Shown here: in pieces, positions 40,441 to 49,716 of the stretch
How the letters are laid out: each line of letters starts with the position of its first letter
Position numbering within the stretch: position 1 is the stretch's first letter
DNA from: Dechloromonas aromatica (nom. nud.)
Lineage (GTDB): Bacteria; Pseudomonadota; Gammaproteobacteria; Burkholderiales; Rhodocyclaceae
Direction of reading: 5' to 3'
Assembly (NCBI GenBank): GCA_017848965.1
Contig: JAFIHA010000065.1
Span: 1 to 64,000 of the forward strand
DNA length: 64,000 nt
The notes under the pieces: generated by a model
What the model was told of the DNA's origin: nothing
What the model saw: only the letters and a program-made list of their open reading frames with translations
The model's database searches: none
Translations under genes and position numbers: made by a program

Positions 40441-41478
40441 ATGAGCAAGGCATTGCGCTGGTCGGAACGCTGGTTCCGCTTCGGATTGTGGCTGGTCGCC
40501 CTGGCTTTCGGCAGTTTCCTGATCGGGCTTGGCGGCAACATCGTCGAGAACCTGCCGCGCGTCGAAGCGACGCTGAGCCTTGAGAATTTTCTCGACCCGG
40601 TCGCCGCCGGCAAACTGCGCGCCGAGATCGACGCCGCCCAGCTCGCGCGCCAGGCAGCGCAGGACGCGCTCGACCAGGCCGAATTGAAACTCAACGTCGC
40701 CCGCGCCGACGCCGCCAGCGCCCGCGACACCTTCAGCAACTGGCTGGCCACCCGGCGCGCCACCGAGCGCCCCGAGCAGGACCGCGAACTGATCGTCCGC
40801 ACCGCCGCGCTTGACGCCTTGAAGGCCCTCGAGCGCAAGGCGCTGGCCGCGGTGCAGGCGCAGCAGCAAACGCTGCTCGACCAGCAACAGGCGGAAGCGC
40901 GCGCCCAGTCGGCACTGGGCGAACTGCGCGCGGCCGCCGCCGAACGCTACCACGACGAAATGCGCAGTCAGGAACTGCGCGTCTTCGGCTATCGCCTGGC
41001 ACTGACCCTGCCACTGCTCGGCGTCGCCGGCTGGCTCTTCGCCAAGCAGCGCAAGAGCACCTGGTGGCCGTTCGTCTGGGGCTTCATCTACTTCGCGCTG
41101 TTTGCCTTCTTCGTCGAATTGGTGCCCTACATCCCGAGTTACGGTGGCTGGATCCGCTACAGCGTCGGCATCGTCCTCACCGTGCTGGTCGGCCGCTACG
41201 CGATCCTCGCGCTGAACCGCTACCTCGAACGGCAGAAGCTGGCCGAGGCGCTGCCCGACGTCGAACGGCGCAAGGAACTGTCCTACGACGTCGCCCTGGC
41301 ACGGCTGGGCAAGAAGGTCTGTCCGGGCTGCGAGCGCAGCGTTGATCTGGCCAACACGGCGATCGACTACTGTCCGCATTGCGGCATCTGCCTGTTCGAC
41401 CACTGCACTGCCTGCAACGAACGCAAGAGCGCCTTCGCCCGCTTCTGCCACGCCTGCGGCGCGGCAGCGAAAAGCTAG
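40441..41478 (+). CDS. Membrane protein with coiled coil and C-terminal zinc ribbons
   Basis: An unrecognised 345-residue protein. One transmembrane helix near residues 12-34, a long periplasmic coiled coil (about 55-165, Ala/Gln/Arg-rich), then three membrane helices (about 180-260) and a cytoplasmic tail. The tail has two or three CxxC pairs: KKVCPGCERSVDL, DYCPHCGICLFDHCTACNER and ARFCHACG, as in zinc-ribbon or rubredoxin-like modules. It ends in a four-base overlap (CTAG) with the stop of the convergent chromate transporter. The start at 40441 has GAAAGAAG just upstream. Confidence 0.7.
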   Translation: MSKALRWSERWFRFGLWLVALAFGSFLIGLGGNIVENLPRVEATLSLENFLDPVAAGKLRAEIDAAQLARQAAQDALDQAELKLNVARADAASARDTFSNWLATRRATERPEQDRELIVRTAALDALKALERKALAAVQAQQQTLLDQQQAEARAQSALGELRAAAAERYHDEMRSQELRVFGYRLALTLPLLGVAGWLFAKQRKSTWWPFVWGFIYFALFAFFVELVPYIPSYGGWIRYSVGIVLTVLVGRYAILALNRYLERQKLAEALPDVERRKELSYDVALARLGKKVCPGCERSVDLANTAIDYCPHCGICLFDHCTACNERKSAFARFCHACGAAAKS

Positions 41479-42656
41479 AGGAGCAGCGCCCCGGCCAGCG
41501 CGCAGCCGGCGACGACGCGCCACGGCGGCTGTTTTCCCCAGGTCAGCGCGGCCAGCGCGACGGCGGCCAGCGCCAGTTCGCCGGGGCCGTGGATGGCGCC
41601 GGTCCATACCGGGTCGTAAAGCGCGGCGAGCAGGATGCCGACCACCGCCGAGTTGATCCCGGCCAGCGCCGCCCGGGCGCGGGCGTTGGCGCGCAGCGCG
41701 TCCCAGAAGGGCAGGGCGCCGGCAACCAGCAGGAAGGCCGGGGCGAAGATCGCCGCCAGCGCCAGCAGGCCGCCGGCCCAGCCGTTCGGCGTGGCACCGC
41801 CGGCGGCGCCAAGGAAGGCGGCGAAGGTGAACAGCGGGCCGGGTACCGCCTGGGCAACGCCGTAGCCGGCCAGGAAGGTTTCATTGTCAACCCGGCCAAG
41901 GTCGATCATGGCCGTCTGCAGCAAGGGCAGGACGACGTGGCCGCCGCCGAAGACCAGCGCGCCGGCGCGATAGAAGGCATCGACCATGGCCAGCGCCGGC
42001 GTGGCGAGCGTCGCGGCGAGCCAGGGCAGGCCGAGCAGGCCGGCGGCGAAGAGCGCCAGCCAGAAGCTTGCGTCGCGTCGGCCGATGCCGTCGGCGAGCC
42101 GTTCCAGGCCGGCGGCCGGGACGGCGGCACCGAGCGCCAGCCCGCCCAGCGCGCCGCCAGCGATCACCGCCAGTTGTCCGGCGATACCCGGCCAGGCCAG
42201 CAGCAGTGCGGCGCCAAGCAGGGCAAGCAGGCGCCGCGGCCAGTCCGGGCAGAGGCTGCGGCCCATGCCCCAGACCGCCTGGGCGACGACCGCCACGGCG
42301 ACGATCTTGAGTCCGGTGAGCAGTCCGTGGGGCAGGCTTTGGCCGAATTCGGCCAGACCGAGTGCGAAAAGAATCATCAGGATCGCCGACGGCAGCGTGA
42401 AGCCGCACCAGGCGGCAAGCGCTCCGCGATAGCCGGCGCGCTGCAGGCCGAGCGCCAGTCCGACCTGGCTGCTCGCCGGGCCGGGCAGGAACTGGCACAG
42501 GGCGACCAGGTCGGCGTAGGCGGCATCGCTCAGCCAGCGGCGACGGTGTACGAATTCGTCGCGGAAGTAGGCGAGATGGGCGACCGGCCCGCCGAAGGCG
42601 GTCAGGCCGAGGTGCAGGAAGGCGACGAAGATTTCTCGGACGGTGCTGAGCGGCAT
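41475..42656 (-). CDS. chrA: Chromate transporter, long-chain CHR family
   Basis: A 393-residue inner-membrane protein with two homologous CHR domains, as in long-chain ChrA. The N-terminal half has AFLHLGLTAFGGPVAHLAYFRDEFV and LCQFLPGPASSQVGLALG, and the second half repeats the pattern (GALVFGGGHVVLPLLQ, YGVAQAVPGPLFTFAAFLG). ChrA proteins export chromate or related oxyanions. No chrB regulator is adjacent, so it may serve general anion transport. The stop codon overlaps that of the convergent gene by four bases. Confidence 0.9.
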   Translation of the reverse strand: MPLSTVREIFVAFLHLGLTAFGGPVAHLAYFRDEFVHRRRWLSDAAYADLVALCQFLPGPASSQVGLALGLQRAGYRGALAAWCGFTLPSAILMILFALGLAEFGQSLPHGLLTGLKIVAVAVVAQAVWGMGRSLCPDWPRRLLALLGAALLLAWPGIAGQLAVIAGGALGGLALGAAVPAAGLERLADGIGRRDASFWLALFAAGLLGLPWLAATLATPALAMVDAFYRAGALVFGGGHVVLPLLQTAMIDLGRVDNETFLAGYGVAQAVPGPLFTFAAFLGAAGGATPNGWAGGLLALAAIFAPAFLLVAGALPFWDALRANARARAALAGINSAVVGILLAALYDPVWTGAIHGPGELALAAVALAALTWGKQPPWRVVAGCALAGALLL

Positions 42657-42772
42657 GGTGAAAGTTTAACGCTGTCACATGACTGCACGGCTGCAGTCTT
42701 ACACTTGCGAACAGTCATCGATGCCGGCTTTTGCTAGGCTGTCGCCTGTCGGATTTTCGGAGTGCTCTGAAC

Positions 42773-44653
42773 ATGTCAGTCCTGCGCAAACTTGCCCTGG
42801 CGCTTGCCGCGCTGATCGCCCTGCTCGGGCTCGCCGCCGGCGTCGCCTACGCGCTGTTCGATGCGGCGGCGATCAAGCGTCACCTGGTCGAACAGGTGGC
42901 GGCCAAGACCGGTCGCACCCTGGATATCGCCGGTGAGGTCAGCCTCTCGTTGTGGCCTGAAGTGGCGGTCAGCGCCGGCCAGGTCAGCTTGTCCGAAGCC
43001 GACGGCAAGACCGGGTTCGCGGCGCTCGAATCGCTGCGCGTTGCCGTCGCGGTGATGCCCTTGCTGGCCGGCAAGGTCGAAGCACGCGAGATCGGCATCG
43101 ACGGCCTGGCGCTGACCCTGGTCAAGCGTCGCGACGGCAAGCTCAACATCGACGACCTGACGGCCGGCGAGGCCGCAGCAAAGCCCGCCACCCAGGAAGA
43201 CAAGGCGCCGGCCGCTGGCAGCCAGCCGCTGCAGCTCGACATCGCCGGCCTGGCCTTGCGCGACGCCCGCTTCACCTGGCGCGACGAAATGGCCGGCAAG
43301 ACGACCAAGCTGTCGGCGCTCGATTTCTCCACCGGCCGCGTCCAGGCCGACGGCGCTGCCGGTAGCCTGGCCATCGACCGGCTGAAACTGGCGGTGCGCG
43401 GCAGCAGCGGTGACGACCGCTTCGAGGCGAACCTTGAACTGCCGGCGCTCAAATTTTCCGAGCAACGTCTGGCGACGCCGTTTTCCGGCAAGCTCGCGCT
43501 GAGCAGCCCGGCGATGCCGATGGGCAGCGTCAAGCTGCCGCTGTCCGGCAAGCTGGCGCTCGACCTCGGCAAATCCACCGCCGACCTGACGCTCGACACC
43601 CAGCTCGACGCCTCGAACATCGCGCTGAAACTGGCGGTCGAACGCCTGTCGCCGCTCTTCTTCAATTTCGACCTCAACATCGACCAGTTGAACGTCGATC
43701 ACTACCTGCCGCCGGCCAAGCCGGGCGCGGCCGGCGCTGAAGCTGGCGCAAGCGGCAAGGCGGAGAAGCCGGCGGCGAAGATCGACCTGAGCGCGCTCGA
43801 AGCGCTCAACTTCCGCGGCAAGCTGGAGATCGGCCAGTTACAGGCGAAGGGACTGAAACTCTCGGCGCTGGCGGCGCGTCTGGGCGCCGCCGACGGCCGG
43901 CTCGACGTGACGTCGATGCAGGCGAAACTCTACGGCGGCAGCCTCGACGGCGCGCTCGGCGTCAATGCCCGGGGCAATGTGTTTACGGTCCGCCAGAACC
44001 TCTCCGGTATCGACATCCGTCCGCTGCTCGCCGACCTGATGCAGAAGGAGCCGCTGGAAGGGCGCGGCACGGTGACGCTCAACGTCAATACCCGTGGCGC
44101 CACGGTCGATGCGCTGAAGCGCGGGCTGGCCGGGCAGGCCTCGCTGGCACTGAAGGATGGCGCCATCCGCGGCGTCAACCTGGCCAAGCAGCTGCGCGAC
44201 GCAAAGGCGGTGCTGCGTGGCGGCAAGGGCGCGGCGAGCGCGCCGGACGCTGCCGAGAAGACTGATTTCTCGGAACTGGTCGCCACCTTCCGGATCGCCA
44301 ACGGCGTCGCCCACAACGACGACCTGGCGATGAAGTCGCCTTTCCTGCGCCTGGCCGGTGCCGGCGACATCGACATCGGCAACAGCCAGATCGACTACCT
44401 GGCCAAGCTCAGCGTCGTCGAAACCTCCAAGGGACAGGAAGGCAAGGAACGCGACGAATTGCGCGGGATCACCGTGCCGGTGCGCCTGCGCGGGCCCTTC
44501 GACAATCTTTCCTATTCGCTGGAAGCCGGCGAATTGCTCAAGGATGTGGCGAAAGCCAAACTCGACGAGAAGAAGGACGAACTGAAGGAAAAGGCCGGCA
44601 AGAAGCTGGAAGAAAAACTCGGCGACAAGCTCAAGGGCCTGTTCGGCAAATGA
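42773..44653 (+). CDS. AsmA-family protein
   Basis: A 626-residue protein anchored by one N-terminal membrane helix (VLRKLALALAALIALLGLAA). The N-terminal AsmA domain (FDAAAIKRHLVEQVAAKTGR, LDIAGEVSLSLWPEVAVSAG) and C-terminal AsmA_2-like region (LDGALGVNARGNVFTVRQNL, INLxGKLAL-type repeats) match the family, which forms long lipid-transfer grooves between inner and outer membrane. The C-terminus is Lys/Glu-rich (KDELKEKAGKKLEEKLGDK). GGAG lies ten bases before the ATG at 42773. It is followed 43 bp later by the thioesterase gene. Confidence 0.88.
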   Translation: MSVLRKLALALAALIALLGLAAGVAYALFDAAAIKRHLVEQVAAKTGRTLDIAGEVSLSLWPEVAVSAGQVSLSEADGKTGFAALESLRVAVAVMPLLAGKVEAREIGIDGLALTLVKRRDGKLNIDDLTAGEAAAKPATQEDKAPAAGSQPLQLDIAGLALRDARFTWRDEMAGKTTKLSALDFSTGRVQADGAAGSLAIDRLKLAVRGSSGDDRFEANLELPALKFSEQRLATPFSGKLALSSPAMPMGSVKLPLSGKLALDLGKSTADLTLDTQLDASNIALKLAVERLSPLFFNFDLNIDQLNVDHYLPPAKPGAAGAEAGASGKAEKPAAKIDLSALEALNFRGKLEIGQLQAKGLKLSALAARLGAADGRLDVTSMQAKLYGGSLDGALGVNARGNVFTVRQNLSGIDIRPLLADLMQKEPLEGRGTVTLNVNTRGATVDALKRGLAGQASLALKDGAIRGVNLAKQLRDAKAVLRGGKGAASAPDAAEKTDFSELVATFRIANGVAHNDDLAMKSPFLRLAGAGDIDIGNSQIDYLAKLSVVETSKGQEGKERDELRGITVPVRLRGPFDNLSYSLEAGELLKDVAKAKLDEKKDELKEKAGKKLEEKLGDKLKGLFGK

Positions 44654-44696
44654 GCCGCCGGCCTAGAATGCCGCCTTTATCCGCCGGACTGACACC

Positions 44697-45125
44697 ATGC
44701 CCCGCATCAAGATCGCCCTGCCCGAGAAGTTCGTCTTCAGCACCGAAATCCCGATCTACATCCAGCACATCAACTACGGCCACCACCTCGACAACGCCGC
44801 GCTGCTGATGCTGGTCGCCGAGGCCCGGGTGCGCTTCTTCAAGCATTTCGGTTGGAGCGAGCTCGACGTCGGCGGGCCCGGCATCGTCGTCGCCGACGTC
44901 GCCGCCCAGTACCGTTCCGAAGCCTTCCACGGCGAGACGCTGGTGATCGCCTTCGCCGCCGCCGATTTCCACGATTACGGCTGCGACCTGGTCTGGCAAC
45001 TGAACGACCAGGCGAGCGGCCGCGAAGTGGCGCGCGGCAAGCACGGCATCGTCTTCTTCGACTACGCGACGCGCAGCAAGGTCAAGGTGCCGGCGGTGTT
45101 CGCCGAAAGGATGGCCGGCGCATGA
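44697..45125 (+). CDS. Hotdog-fold acyl-CoA thioesterase
   Basis: A 142-residue 4HBT-like thioesterase. The motif HINYGHHLDNAALLMLVAEAR contains the family substrate helix (HxNYxxHLDN), and the C-terminal strands include ALVIAFAA/DYGCDLVWQL-type segments. Its stop overlaps the start of the radical SAM gene (ATGA), so the two are translationally coupled and probably act together. Substrate is unknown. Confidence 0.85.
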   Translation: MPRIKIALPEKFVFSTEIPIYIQHINYGHHLDNAALLMLVAEARVRFFKHFGWSELDVGGPGIVVADVAAQYRSEAFHGETLVIAFAAADFHDYGCDLVWQLNDQASGREVARGKHGIVFFDYATRSKVKVPAVFAERMAGA

Positions 45126-46006
45126 TCCCGATCCGCTACGTCGAGCCGGTGTTCCGGCCGCCGTCGGAAGCCGAATCGCTGATCCTGCCGCTGACCGACG
45201 GCTGTTCGTGGAACCAATGCACCTTCTGCGAGATGTACACCGCGCCGCAGAAGAAATTCCGCGCCCGCGACGAGGCCGAGGTGCTGGACAGCATCCGCGC
45301 CACCGGCGAACGTTACGGCAGCGACATCCGCCGCGTTTTCCTGGCCGACGGCGACGCGCTGGTTCTGCCGACGCGCCGGCTGCTCACCGTGCTCGAGGCG
45401 ATCCGCGCCCACCTGCCGGCGGTGCGGCGGATTTCCAGCTACTGCCTGCCGCGCAACCTGAAGAAGAAAAGCCAGCCGGAGATCGACGAACTCGCCGCCG
45501 CCGGGTTGAGCATGGTCTATGTCGGTGCCGAATCCGGTGACGACGCGGTGCTCGCCGCGGTCAGCAAGGGCGAGACCTTCGACTACACCGTCGATGCGCT
45601 GAACAAGCTCGGCGCCGCCGGCATCAGCCGGTCGGTGATGATCCTCAACGGTCTCGGCGGGCGCGAACTGTCGCGTCAGCACGCCGAAAACTCGGCGCGC
45701 CTGGCCAACGCCACCCAGCCGGAGTATCTGGCGACGCTGGTGGTCAGCTTCCCCAAGGGCGAACAGCGGCTACGCGCCGGCTTTCCCGGCTGGGAACCGC
45801 TGACCCAGCCGGAACTGTTCGCCGAAATGGAGACTTTCCTGGGCGGTCTGGAACTGAAACGTACCGTTTTCCGTTCCGACCACGCGTCGAACTGGCTGGT
45901 CCTCAAGGGCACGCTCGGCGCCGACAAGGAGCGCCTGCTCGCCCAGGTGCGCCAGGCCATCGCCGGCGAAGCGCCGCTGCGCCCGGCCTGGGCGCGCGGC
46001 CTGTAG
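45122..46006 (+). CDS. Radical SAM protein coupled to a thioesterase
   Basis: A 294-residue radical SAM enzyme. The Fe-S motif is C28-x4-C33-x2-C36 (TDGCSWNQCTFCEMY), a spaced variant of CxxxCxxC. VYVGAESGDDAVLAAVSKG is the Elp3/MiaB-like strand that binds SAM, and ISRSVMILNGLGGRELSR follows. There is no SPASM or B12 domain. It overlaps the thioesterase stop by four bases. A plausible role is modification of an acyl or small-molecule substrate; this is inference from coupling. Confidence 0.83.
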   Translation: MIPIRYVEPVFRPPSEAESLILPLTDGCSWNQCTFCEMYTAPQKKFRARDEAEVLDSIRATGERYGSDIRRVFLADGDALVLPTRRLLTVLEAIRAHLPAVRRISSYCLPRNLKKKSQPEIDELAAAGLSMVYVGAESGDDAVLAAVSKGETFDYTVDALNKLGAAGISRSVMILNGLGGRELSRQHAENSARLANATQPEYLATLVVSFPKGEQRLRAGFPGWEPLTQPELFAEMETFLGGLELKRTVFRSDHASNWLVLKGTLGADKERLLAQVRQAIAGEAPLRPAWARGL

Positions 46007-46007
46007 C

Positions 46008-47216
46008 TCAGCCCGCCTTGCCGACGCGCAGCGCGGTGAAGATGGCGAGCGCCTGGAAGATGGCGATGCCGAGCAGCACGCCGCTGAAATTGCCGCTGTC
46101 CATCAGCCGGCCGAAGATCAGCGGCGCCGTCGCCAGCCCGAGGTCGAGCCCGGAGTAGACGAAGCCGTAGATGCGACCGAAAGCCGCCTGGCCGAAACGC
46201 GCCGTCGCCGCGCGGCGCACCAGCAGGTCGCGCGAGGGGCCGGCGACGCCGGTGCAGAAACCGATCGCCCCCATCGACGGCAGGCTGCCCCAGGCCGGCG
46301 GCGGGGCGCTGGCCAGCAGCAGCGCAAGCAGCGCGGCGACGCCGAGGGCGCCGGCGATCAGCCCGTCGTGCGCGTTCTTCTGCGCCAGGAAACCACCGAG
46401 CACGATGCCGGCGGCGCCGCCGAGCAGGTAGGTGGACAGCGCCGTCGCCGCGCTGCCCAGGCTGAAGGCGTAGAGCGCCTGCAGGATCGGCGTGGCGAAG
46501 TTCTGGATGGCGCCGAAGGCGGCGGTGATCAGGAAGAAGAACAGGAAGCACAGCCAGACCGCCGGCACGCGCAGGAAGGCGAGCGGCGGCACGGCTTCGC
46601 CGCTCTGCTTGGTGGCGTGTTCGGCGAGCGGGTCGGCGATCGCCTGGCGGCGCCAGCTCAGGACGCCGAGGGCGACGACAGCGACGACGCTGGCCCCGAG
46701 CGCCGCCTCGCGCCAGCCGGCGACGGCGGCGATGCCGGTCATGAACACCGGCGCCGCCGCCCAGCCGAGGTTGCCCGACAGCCCATGCACCGAGAAGGCA
46801 TGGCCGAGGCGCGGCTGCGAGACGCGCCGGTTGAGTACCGTGAAGTCGGCCGGATGGAAGACGCTGTTGCCCAGCCCGGCGAGCGCCGCGGCGGCGATCA
46901 GCCAGGGCAGGCCGCTGGCGAAATGCAGCGTGACGCCGGCCAGCACGAAGCAGCAGATGCCGGCAAACAGCACGCGGAAGGCGCCGAAGCGGTCGACGAA
47001 GAAACCGGCGGCGGCCTGGCCGATCCCGGAAATCACGAAGAAGACCGTCATCGTCACCCCGACGGCGGTGAAGCTGAGGCCGAAATCGGCCATCAGCCAC
47101 GGGAACAGCGGCGGCAGCAGGAGGTGGAAGAAATGCGAAACGCCATGGACGAAGCCGATCAGCGCGATCGTCTCGAGGTCGCCGGCGGCGGGGCGGGGCA
47201 GGGTGGTGGTCGTCAT
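46008..47216 (-). CDS. Major facilitator superfamily transporter
   Basis: A 402-residue MFS protein with twelve hydrophobic segments. FVHGVSHFFHLLLPPLFPWL starts TM1, FFVDRFGAFRVLFAG is the loop 2-3 signature, and GLGNSVFHPADFTVLNRRV is typical of the Fsr/fosmidomycin-resistance-like subgroup. The substrate is unknown. It is divergent from an AraC-family gene across 90 bp, as in E. coli nimT/nimR, so it is probably under that regulator. Confidence 0.85.
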   Translation of the reverse strand: MTTTTLPRPAAGDLETIALIGFVHGVSHFFHLLLPPLFPWLMADFGLSFTAVGVTMTVFFVISGIGQAAAGFFVDRFGAFRVLFAGICCFVLAGVTLHFASGLPWLIAAAALAGLGNSVFHPADFTVLNRRVSQPRLGHAFSVHGLSGNLGWAAAPVFMTGIAAVAGWREAALGASVVAVVALGVLSWRRQAIADPLAEHATKQSGEAVPPLAFLRVPAVWLCFLFFFLITAAFGAIQNFATPILQALYAFSLGSAATALSTYLLGGAAGIVLGGFLAQKNAHDGLIAGALGVAALLALLLASAPPPAWGSLPSMGAIGFCTGVAGPSRDLLVRRAATARFGQAAFGRIYGFVYSGLDLGLATAPLIFGRLMDSGNFSGVLLGIAIFQALAIFTALRVGKAG

Positions 47217-47280
47217 GTCGGGGTCGGGGTGGGGCTTTTGTTATGCGACGAGTTTAACCAGCCGGCCTATTGACGCGAAC

Positions 47281-47305
47281 GCGATAGTCCGACAAAAATT
47301 ATCGC
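47281..47305. promoter_or_regulatory. Inverted repeat at the AraC-family gene start
   Basis: GCGATA (47281-47286) and TATCGC (47300-47305) are separated by 13 bp and end one base before the ATG at 47307. The site lies in the divergent MFS/AraC spacer and may be the regulator's own operator. No clear ribosome-binding site is visible for the AraC gene. Confidence 0.4.
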
Positions 47306-47306
47306 A

Positions 47307-48116
47307 ATGCTGACAACCCTGCCTTTCGATCCCTGCCCGCGTCGCGCGCCGACCGCCGCCGAGCCGCTCACCGTCAACCTGCGCCGCCTGCCGGCCGACG
47401 TCCATGTGCCGGCGCACAGCCACGACTGGGCGCAGCTCGCCTTTCCGCTGCGCGGCGCGCTACGCATCGCCGCCGCCGGCATGGCCTGGCTGGTGCCGGC
47501 CTTCCGCGCGGTGTGGATACCGCCGCACATCGAGCACGAAGTGGTGATGCTCGGCCAGGTCGAACTGCGCACCGTCTACATCGCCACCGAAGCCGCGCCG
47601 CTGCCGCTCGACGCCTGCTCGGTGGTCGAAGTGTCCGACCTGATGCGGGCGCTGATCGAAGCCCTGAGCGCGCTCGGCGAGAGCGAAACGGCGCGCCGCC
47701 AGCAGATGATCCAGCTCCTGCTCAGCGAAATCGGCATCGCTCCACCGCTTTCGCTCGGCCTGCCGCTACCGCGCGACCGCCGGCTGCAGGCGCTGTGCGG
47801 CGCGCTTTTCGACGACCCCGCCGACAACCGCCCGCTCGCCGACTGGGCGGCCCGCGTTGGCGCCAGCGAACGCACGCTGGCGCGTCTCTTCGCCGACGAA
47901 CTGAAGATGAGCTTCGGCGCCTGGCGCCAGCAACTGCGCCTGGCCCGCGCCCTCGACCTGATCGGCCGCGGCCGCCCGAGCGGCGAAGTCGCCGCCGAAC
48001 TCGGCTACGCCAGCCCAGCGGCGTTCTCGGCGATGTTCAAACGCGCCTTCGGCGTGCCGCCGGGGCGCTTCATGCAGCAGCGGGGCGGAGCAGCGCATGC
48101 CGGGGCGAACGGGTAG
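47307..48116 (+). CDS. AraC-family transcriptional regulator (NimR-like)
   Basis: A 269-residue regulator with an N-terminal cupin (about 30-100, DVHVPAHSHDWAQLAFPLRG and WIPPHIEHEV) and a C-terminal pair of helix-turn-helix motifs (LADWAARVGASERTLARLF and GEVAAELGYASPAAFSAMFK). This layout matches NimR/YdeO-like activators that respond to small ligands. It is divergent from an MFS transporter gene, which is its likely target. The start is the first ATG, one base after an inverted repeat. Confidence 0.88.
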   Translation: MLTTLPFDPCPRRAPTAAEPLTVNLRRLPADVHVPAHSHDWAQLAFPLRGALRIAAAGMAWLVPAFRAVWIPPHIEHEVVMLGQVELRTVYIATEAAPLPLDACSVVEVSDLMRALIEALSALGESETARRQQMIQLLLSEIGIAPPLSLGLPLPRDRRLQALCGALFDDPADNRPLADWAARVGASERTLARLFADELKMSFGAWRQQLRLARALDLIGRGRPSGEVAAELGYASPAAFSAMFKRAFGVPPGRFMQQRGGAAHAGANG

Positions 48117-48195
48117 GGGAAGGGCGCTTGTGGATGGCCTTGAGCCTTGCGAATACGTGCTGGCTGCCTGTCCGGCATGGAAGTCGGCGGTGCGG

Positions 48196-48210
48196 TGTTA
48201 TAACATTGCA
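48196..48210. promoter_or_regulatory. Zur-like box upstream of the COG0523 GTPase gene
   Basis: The 15-mer at 48196-48210 contains the perfect palindrome TGTTATAACA and matches 13 of 15 positions of the Zur-type consensus TGTTATRWYATAACA. It lies 150 bp before the GTPase start in a spacer with no other gene. COG0523 genes are frequently Zur-regulated, so zinc control is plausible. Confidence 0.5.
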
Positions 48211-48359
48211 TTTTTCCGCCCCCGATCCCGCCGCTGCGCGCGTCCAGCGAGCCGCCTTCCGGAACCCAGTCCGATGAAAAACTCCACGCCTGCCGGGCGC
48301 GCCGCCGCCGTCCTGTCCGCTTGCCGCATTGGCGGCGAGCACAACAGCGAGGCAAGGCC

Positions 48360-49448
48360 ATGAATCCTTCCGCCAGCGACCGGCGCATTCCGGTCACCCT
48401 GCTTACCGGCTTCCTCGGCGCCGGCAAGACGACCTTGCTCAACCACCTGCTGACGCAGCCCGAGATGAACCGGACCGCGGTATTGATCAACGAATTCGGC
48501 AGTGTCGCGGTCGATCACCATCTGGTGACCAAGATCGACGAAGACCTGGTCATGCTCGATTCCGGTTGCATCTGCTGCACGGTGCGCAGCGACCTCGAGA
48601 AGAGCCTCAAGGAACTCTTCATGCGCAGCCTGCGGCGCGAACTGCCGCCGCTCAACCGGGTCATCATCGAAACGACGGGGCTGGCCGATCCGGCTCCGGT
48701 CATTTTCACGCTGATGGAAGATTTCTTCATTGCCGAGCGCTTCCGTACCGACGGCGTCGTCACCGTCGTCGATAGCACCCACATCCTCGGCCAGCTCGCC
48801 CACCATCCCGAGCCGGTGAAGCAGGTGGCGATGGCCGATCGGCTGCTGCTCAGCAAATGCGACCTGGCCAGCGGCGAGCAACTGGCCGCGGTCGGCCGCA
48901 CGCTGGCCCGCCTCAACCCGGCCGCTGCCCAGCTCCCGGTACGGCAAGGCGTTCTGGCCGTCGCCGCGTTGACCGATTGCGGTCTCTACGACCCCGCCGC
49001 CAAGACGCCGGACGTCGCCGGCTGGCTGGCCGAGGAGAAAGTGCGCGAGGAAGCTCGGCGGGCGTCTGGTCATCACCACCACGAACACGATGTCGATCGT
49101 CATGATGCCCATGTCTACAGTTTTGCCCTGACCTTCGATCAGCCCCTGGCCTGGGTTTCGTTCGCCGACGCCGTGGCGACCCTGCTCGACGGCATGGGCG
49201 ACCGCATCCTGCGCATCAAGGGGCTACTCAATGTGGTCGGCGACCACAAGCCGCGCGTCGTGCAGTGCGTGCAGCACGTCATGTATCCCTACAGCCGGCT
49301 CGACGACTGGCCGGCGCAGGCTCCCTACAACGACCGGCGCAGCCGCCTGGTCTTCATCGTGCGGGACATTCCGCGGGGCATGATCGAACAGGCCTTCGCC
49401 ATGTTCTGTGGGGTGCGCGACGTCGGCGAGACGAAAGCCGAATGCTGA
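48360..49448 (+). CDS. COG0523 (CobW/YjiA/ZigA-type) zinc-metallochaperone GTPase
   Basis: A 362-residue G3E-family GTPase thought to deliver zinc to client enzymes during starvation. Walker A is [14 protein letters not shown], the metal motif is GCICC (C70, C72, C73), Walker B is in [12 protein letters not shown], and NKxD appears as LLLSKCDL. A His-rich stretch ([14 protein letters not shown], about 240-254) provides extra metal sites. The C-terminal CobW_C domain is complete. The ATG at 48360 is used because similarity begins there. A Zur-like box lies 150 bp upstream. Confidence 0.9.
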   Translation: MNPSASDRRIPVTLLTGFLGAGKTTLLNHLLTQPEMNRTAVLINEFGSVAVDHHLVTKIDEDLVMLDSGCICCTVRSDLEKSLKELFMRSLRRELPPLNRVIIETTGLADPAPVIFTLMEDFFIAERFRTDGVVTVVDSTHILGQLAHHPEPVKQVAMADRLLLSKCDLASGEQLAAVGRTLARLNPAAAQLPVRQGVLAVAALTDCGLYDPAAKTPDVAGWLAEEKVREEARRASGHHHHEHDVDRHDAHVYSFALTFDQPLAWVSFADAVATLLDGMGDRILRIKGLLNVVGDHKPRVVQCVQHVMYPYSRLDDWPAQAPYNDRRSRLVFIVRDIPRGMIEQAFAMFCGVRDVGETKAEC

Positions 49449-49620
49449 TGCGCAAGCGCTTCGCCTTCGCAAACGCGCCTGTTCCCTGCGCATCAGGCCG
49501 AAGACCGATCTCTCCTCTGTCCCGCGCGTCAGCGCCGCCGCCACCGAATTCTCGGAAGACGTCGTGCGTACCAGCCACGAACTGGTACAGGGCTACAAAC
49601 GTTTGCAGAACGAATTCTGA
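49408..49620 (+). CDS. Possible small protein or remnant
   Basis: A 70-residue frame with a GTG start inside the end of the GTPase gene. Only the last 40 residues look protein-like ([20 protein letters not shown], then GYKRLQNEF), with a helical, charged composition. No ribosome-binding site is evident and the first 30 residues read like noise, so it may be a remnant of a longer gene or not translated. The rest of 49449-49716 holds nothing else. Confidence 0.25.
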   Translation: MGCATSARRKPNADAQALRLRKRACSLRIRPKTDLSSVPRVSAAATEFSEDVVRTSHELVQGYKRLQNEF

Positions 49621-49716
49621 TCCGGCCCAGGGCGACGCCAGGGCCGCGAATTCGCCGGCCGCGCCTGAATGACCGGCAATCTGGGCTATGATTCAACCAT
49701 TCCCGAGGAACCACAG

